A stretch of 35,763 bases of DNA from positions 1 through 35,763 of the forward strand of contig SCPZ01000013.1 of NCBI GenBank assembly GCA_004299305.1, in the 5' to 3' direction. This document shows, one piece after another, positions 35,201 to 35,763 of this stretch. The translations under genes and the position numbers were made by a program. The notes under the pieces are model-generated. The model had not been told where the DNA came from and made no database searches. It was given only the letters and a program-made list of their open reading frames with translations. This stretch comes from Methylobacter sp. Its GTDB lineage: Bacteria; Pseudomonadota; Gammaproteobacteria; Methylococcales; Methylomonadaceae. How positions within the stretch are numbered: position 1 is the stretch's first letter; each line of letters opens with the position of its first letter.

Positions 35201-35586
35201 TGCTTGAGTAAGGGGCCTTGCTCGGTGATTTCCAGGTAAGGCTGCAATTCTTTCAGCAATAGCGCATCGTATGTAAACGGGTAATGTTCGGCATAATCTT
35301 CAACGAAAAAATCAAAGGGATTGATTACCGTCATATCGGCGATGACTTCAACCTCAACGCTGAGTTTTCGGCATTTTTCGGGAAACACCACCCGCGCCAG
35401 CAGGTTGCCGAACGGATCCTGCTGCCAGTTGATGAAATGGTTTTCAGGCTCGATGCGTAAGCTGTAGCCCTTAATCGGCGTTCGGCTATGCACCGCCGGA
35501 CGTAGCCTGAATACATGCGGCGACAGGAATACCGGTCTATCAAAGCTGTATACGGTTTTGTGACGGACAGCTACTCGAATGGTCAT
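32188..35586 (-). CDS. Transglutaminase-DUF2126 protein
   Basis: This 1132-residue protein has an N-terminal transglutaminase-like part (about residues 1-290) with Cys180 (LSGSCRDSAWLL), His229 (DLHAWTEVY) and Asp245 (GLDPTSG). A DUF2126 region follows (about 320-1110, starting near DVRLTMGGEPTFVSVDDMEG and including GGRHTGTGGGNHITMG, written here without its first residues). The length is typical of the family. Such proteins accompany the ATP-grasp, alpha-E and Anbu genes. The ATG has AGGA about seven bases upstream. The citrate synthase gene separates it from the ATP-grasp gene, so it is probably a separate unit. The end of the gene is duplicated downstream. Confidence 0.93.
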   Translation of the reverse strand: MTIRVAVRHKTVYSFDRPVFLSPHVFRLRPAVHSRTPIKGYSLRIEPENHFINWQQDPFGNLLARVVFPEKCRKLSVEVEVIADMTVINPFDFFVEDYAEHYPFTYDALLLKELQPYLEITEQGPLLKQWLAGFNLDKRNINDFLVDLNRSVFQTVGYNIRMEVGIQSCEQTLGKLSGSCRDSAWLLVQILRHLGLAARFVSGYLVQLTADVKSLDGPSGPEQDFTDLHAWTEVYIPGAGWIGLDPTSGLLAGEGHIPLACTPDPASAAPVTGGTDKCEVEFEFSNTVLRLHEDPRVTKPYTDEQWQRIDALGQQVDRQLHDDDVRLTMGGEPTFVSVDDMEGAEWNVDADGTHKRERANELTKRLRDEFAKGAMLHYGQGKWYPGEALPRWQYGIFWRKDGAPVWRNPELLADINRDYGHTVEQAESFIKQLTLRLGLQPRYIKTAFEDSFYYLWQEGTLPDNIDPLQSNLKDSIERKTLAQLLDADLGSPAGFTLPIKWSWSQQKWQSGPWDFRRGQLFLIPGNSPIGMRLPLGSLPWVAPDKRDSQEQQSLFEALPELGDYYGEVTRRYSHIEKKFKAHPELSEQDAGDDQTIQAEVPHTAVCVEARDGRVHIFLPPLTLLEHYLELIAAVEATAENLAIPVVLEGYEPPRDYRIERLMVTPDPGVIEVNIHPSKTWSELVQKTTILYEQAHQVRLGAEKFMLDGRHTGTGGGNHITMGAETPTDSPLLRRPDLLRSLVTYWQHHPGLSYLFSGMFIGPTSQAPRVDEGRDEKLYELEIAFQQMPEGEVPEPWLVDRLLRHLLTDITGNTHRSEFCIDKLYSPDSSTGRLGILELRAFEMPPHARMSLVQTLLLRSLIAWFWREPYKHDLIRWGTELHDRFMLPHYVREDMKQVAKDLQRAGYGFELEWLEPFFEFRFPRYGNAFIDGIDLEMRFAIEPWHVLGEEVGSTGTARYVDSSVERAQVKVTGFTEGRYVLTCNGRRLPLRNTGRKGEYVAGVRYRAWQPPSALHPTISPHVPLVIDVIDTWNGHSVGGCTYHVAHPGGRSYDAFPVNSYEAEARRVTRFWDFGHTPGVIERPPVIMPTVAASDQPVSATFSVNEAVPRPMSPPMEEPSQEYPFTMDLRHRGG

Positions 35587-35628
35587 GATTTTTCCTATTG
35601 CCTAAGTGTTGGGCGTTGTAATTTCCTC

Positions 35629-35763
35629 TCGTTCCCACGCGTTGCGCTCATCGTTATACACAAGTATTTCAAAGCACGTCATCCCGGCAGGGATTGCCGG
35701 GATCCAGAAGCCATGGATGGCATACTGAAGTAGGCAACAAGTCTCGCCACAGGAATTGCTCAA
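35629..35763. repeat. Right-end copy of family A repeat, inverted relative to left end
   Basis: The reverse complement of 18-152 with about five substitutions. It includes GTTCCCACGCGTTGCGC, CACAAGTATTTCAAAGCACG and the GTCATCCCGGCA palindrome. It runs to the last base of the window, so its outer end is not seen. Confidence 0.85.

Noticed and set aside
1-35763. CRISPR arrays, tRNA or rRNA genes, insertion sequences with transposases
   Set aside because: None was seen; repeats are palindromic elements without regular spacers, and no transposase or integrase is encoded.

Overview
The window looks like a chromosomal segment of a gammaproteobacterium. It carries an exbB-exbD-lpxK cluster, a hexameric-type citrate synthase, two TonB-dependent receptors, glycogen/glucose genes and many short palindromic repeats. 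The mixture (a phosphorylase-kinase-like GH15 protein with glucokinase, the Anbu/transglutaminase set, and dense REP/MITE-like hairpins) fits a type I methanotroph of the Methylococcales. That assignment is inference from gene content only; no rRNA or methane-oxidation gene is present.

Layout: 174-3430 holds an MFS permease and the exbB, exbD, lpxK cluster. 3812-14990 is the most interesting part. It holds a FecA-type TonB-dependent receptor with a signalling domain, a 35-residue Cys/His-rich peptide gene (6323-6430), a radical SAM/SPASM enzyme, a seven-bladed streptogramin-lyase-like propeller ending in an atypical CX3CH haem site, a second TonB-dependent receptor, a two-gene ABC exporter, and an ECF sigma/FecR anti-sigma pair. 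Together these look like a complete RiPP pathway (make, export, re-import, sense). Its logic resembles methanobactin operons (mbnI/mbnR/mbnT/mbnA), but a radical SAM enzyme replaces MbnB/MbnC. A metal-binding product is an inference.

15133-20307 contains an Anbu proteasome-like peptidase (+), then glucokinase and a 1078-residue homologue of phosphorylase kinase alpha/beta subunits on the minus strand. 21260-26734 contains a ParA-like ATPase, a small transglutaminase-like protein, a HEPN (Rx4H) protein in AT-rich DNA, an XRE regulator remnant, and an SbmA/YddA-like ABC protein whose ATPase motifs are all degenerate. 26919-35586, all minus strand, contains a transglutaminase, a fused circularly permuted ATP-grasp/alpha-E protein, citrate synthase gltA, and a transglutaminase-DUF2126 protein. 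With Anbu, this is the known ATP-grasp/alpha-E/transglutaminase/Anbu association, here split by about 11 kb.

Intergenic spaces are rich in palindromic elements of at least five families. One (about 135 bp) lies at both window ends in inverted orientation. Another flanks gltA as inverted copies. The 3' end of the last gene has been duplicated next to one of these hairpins.
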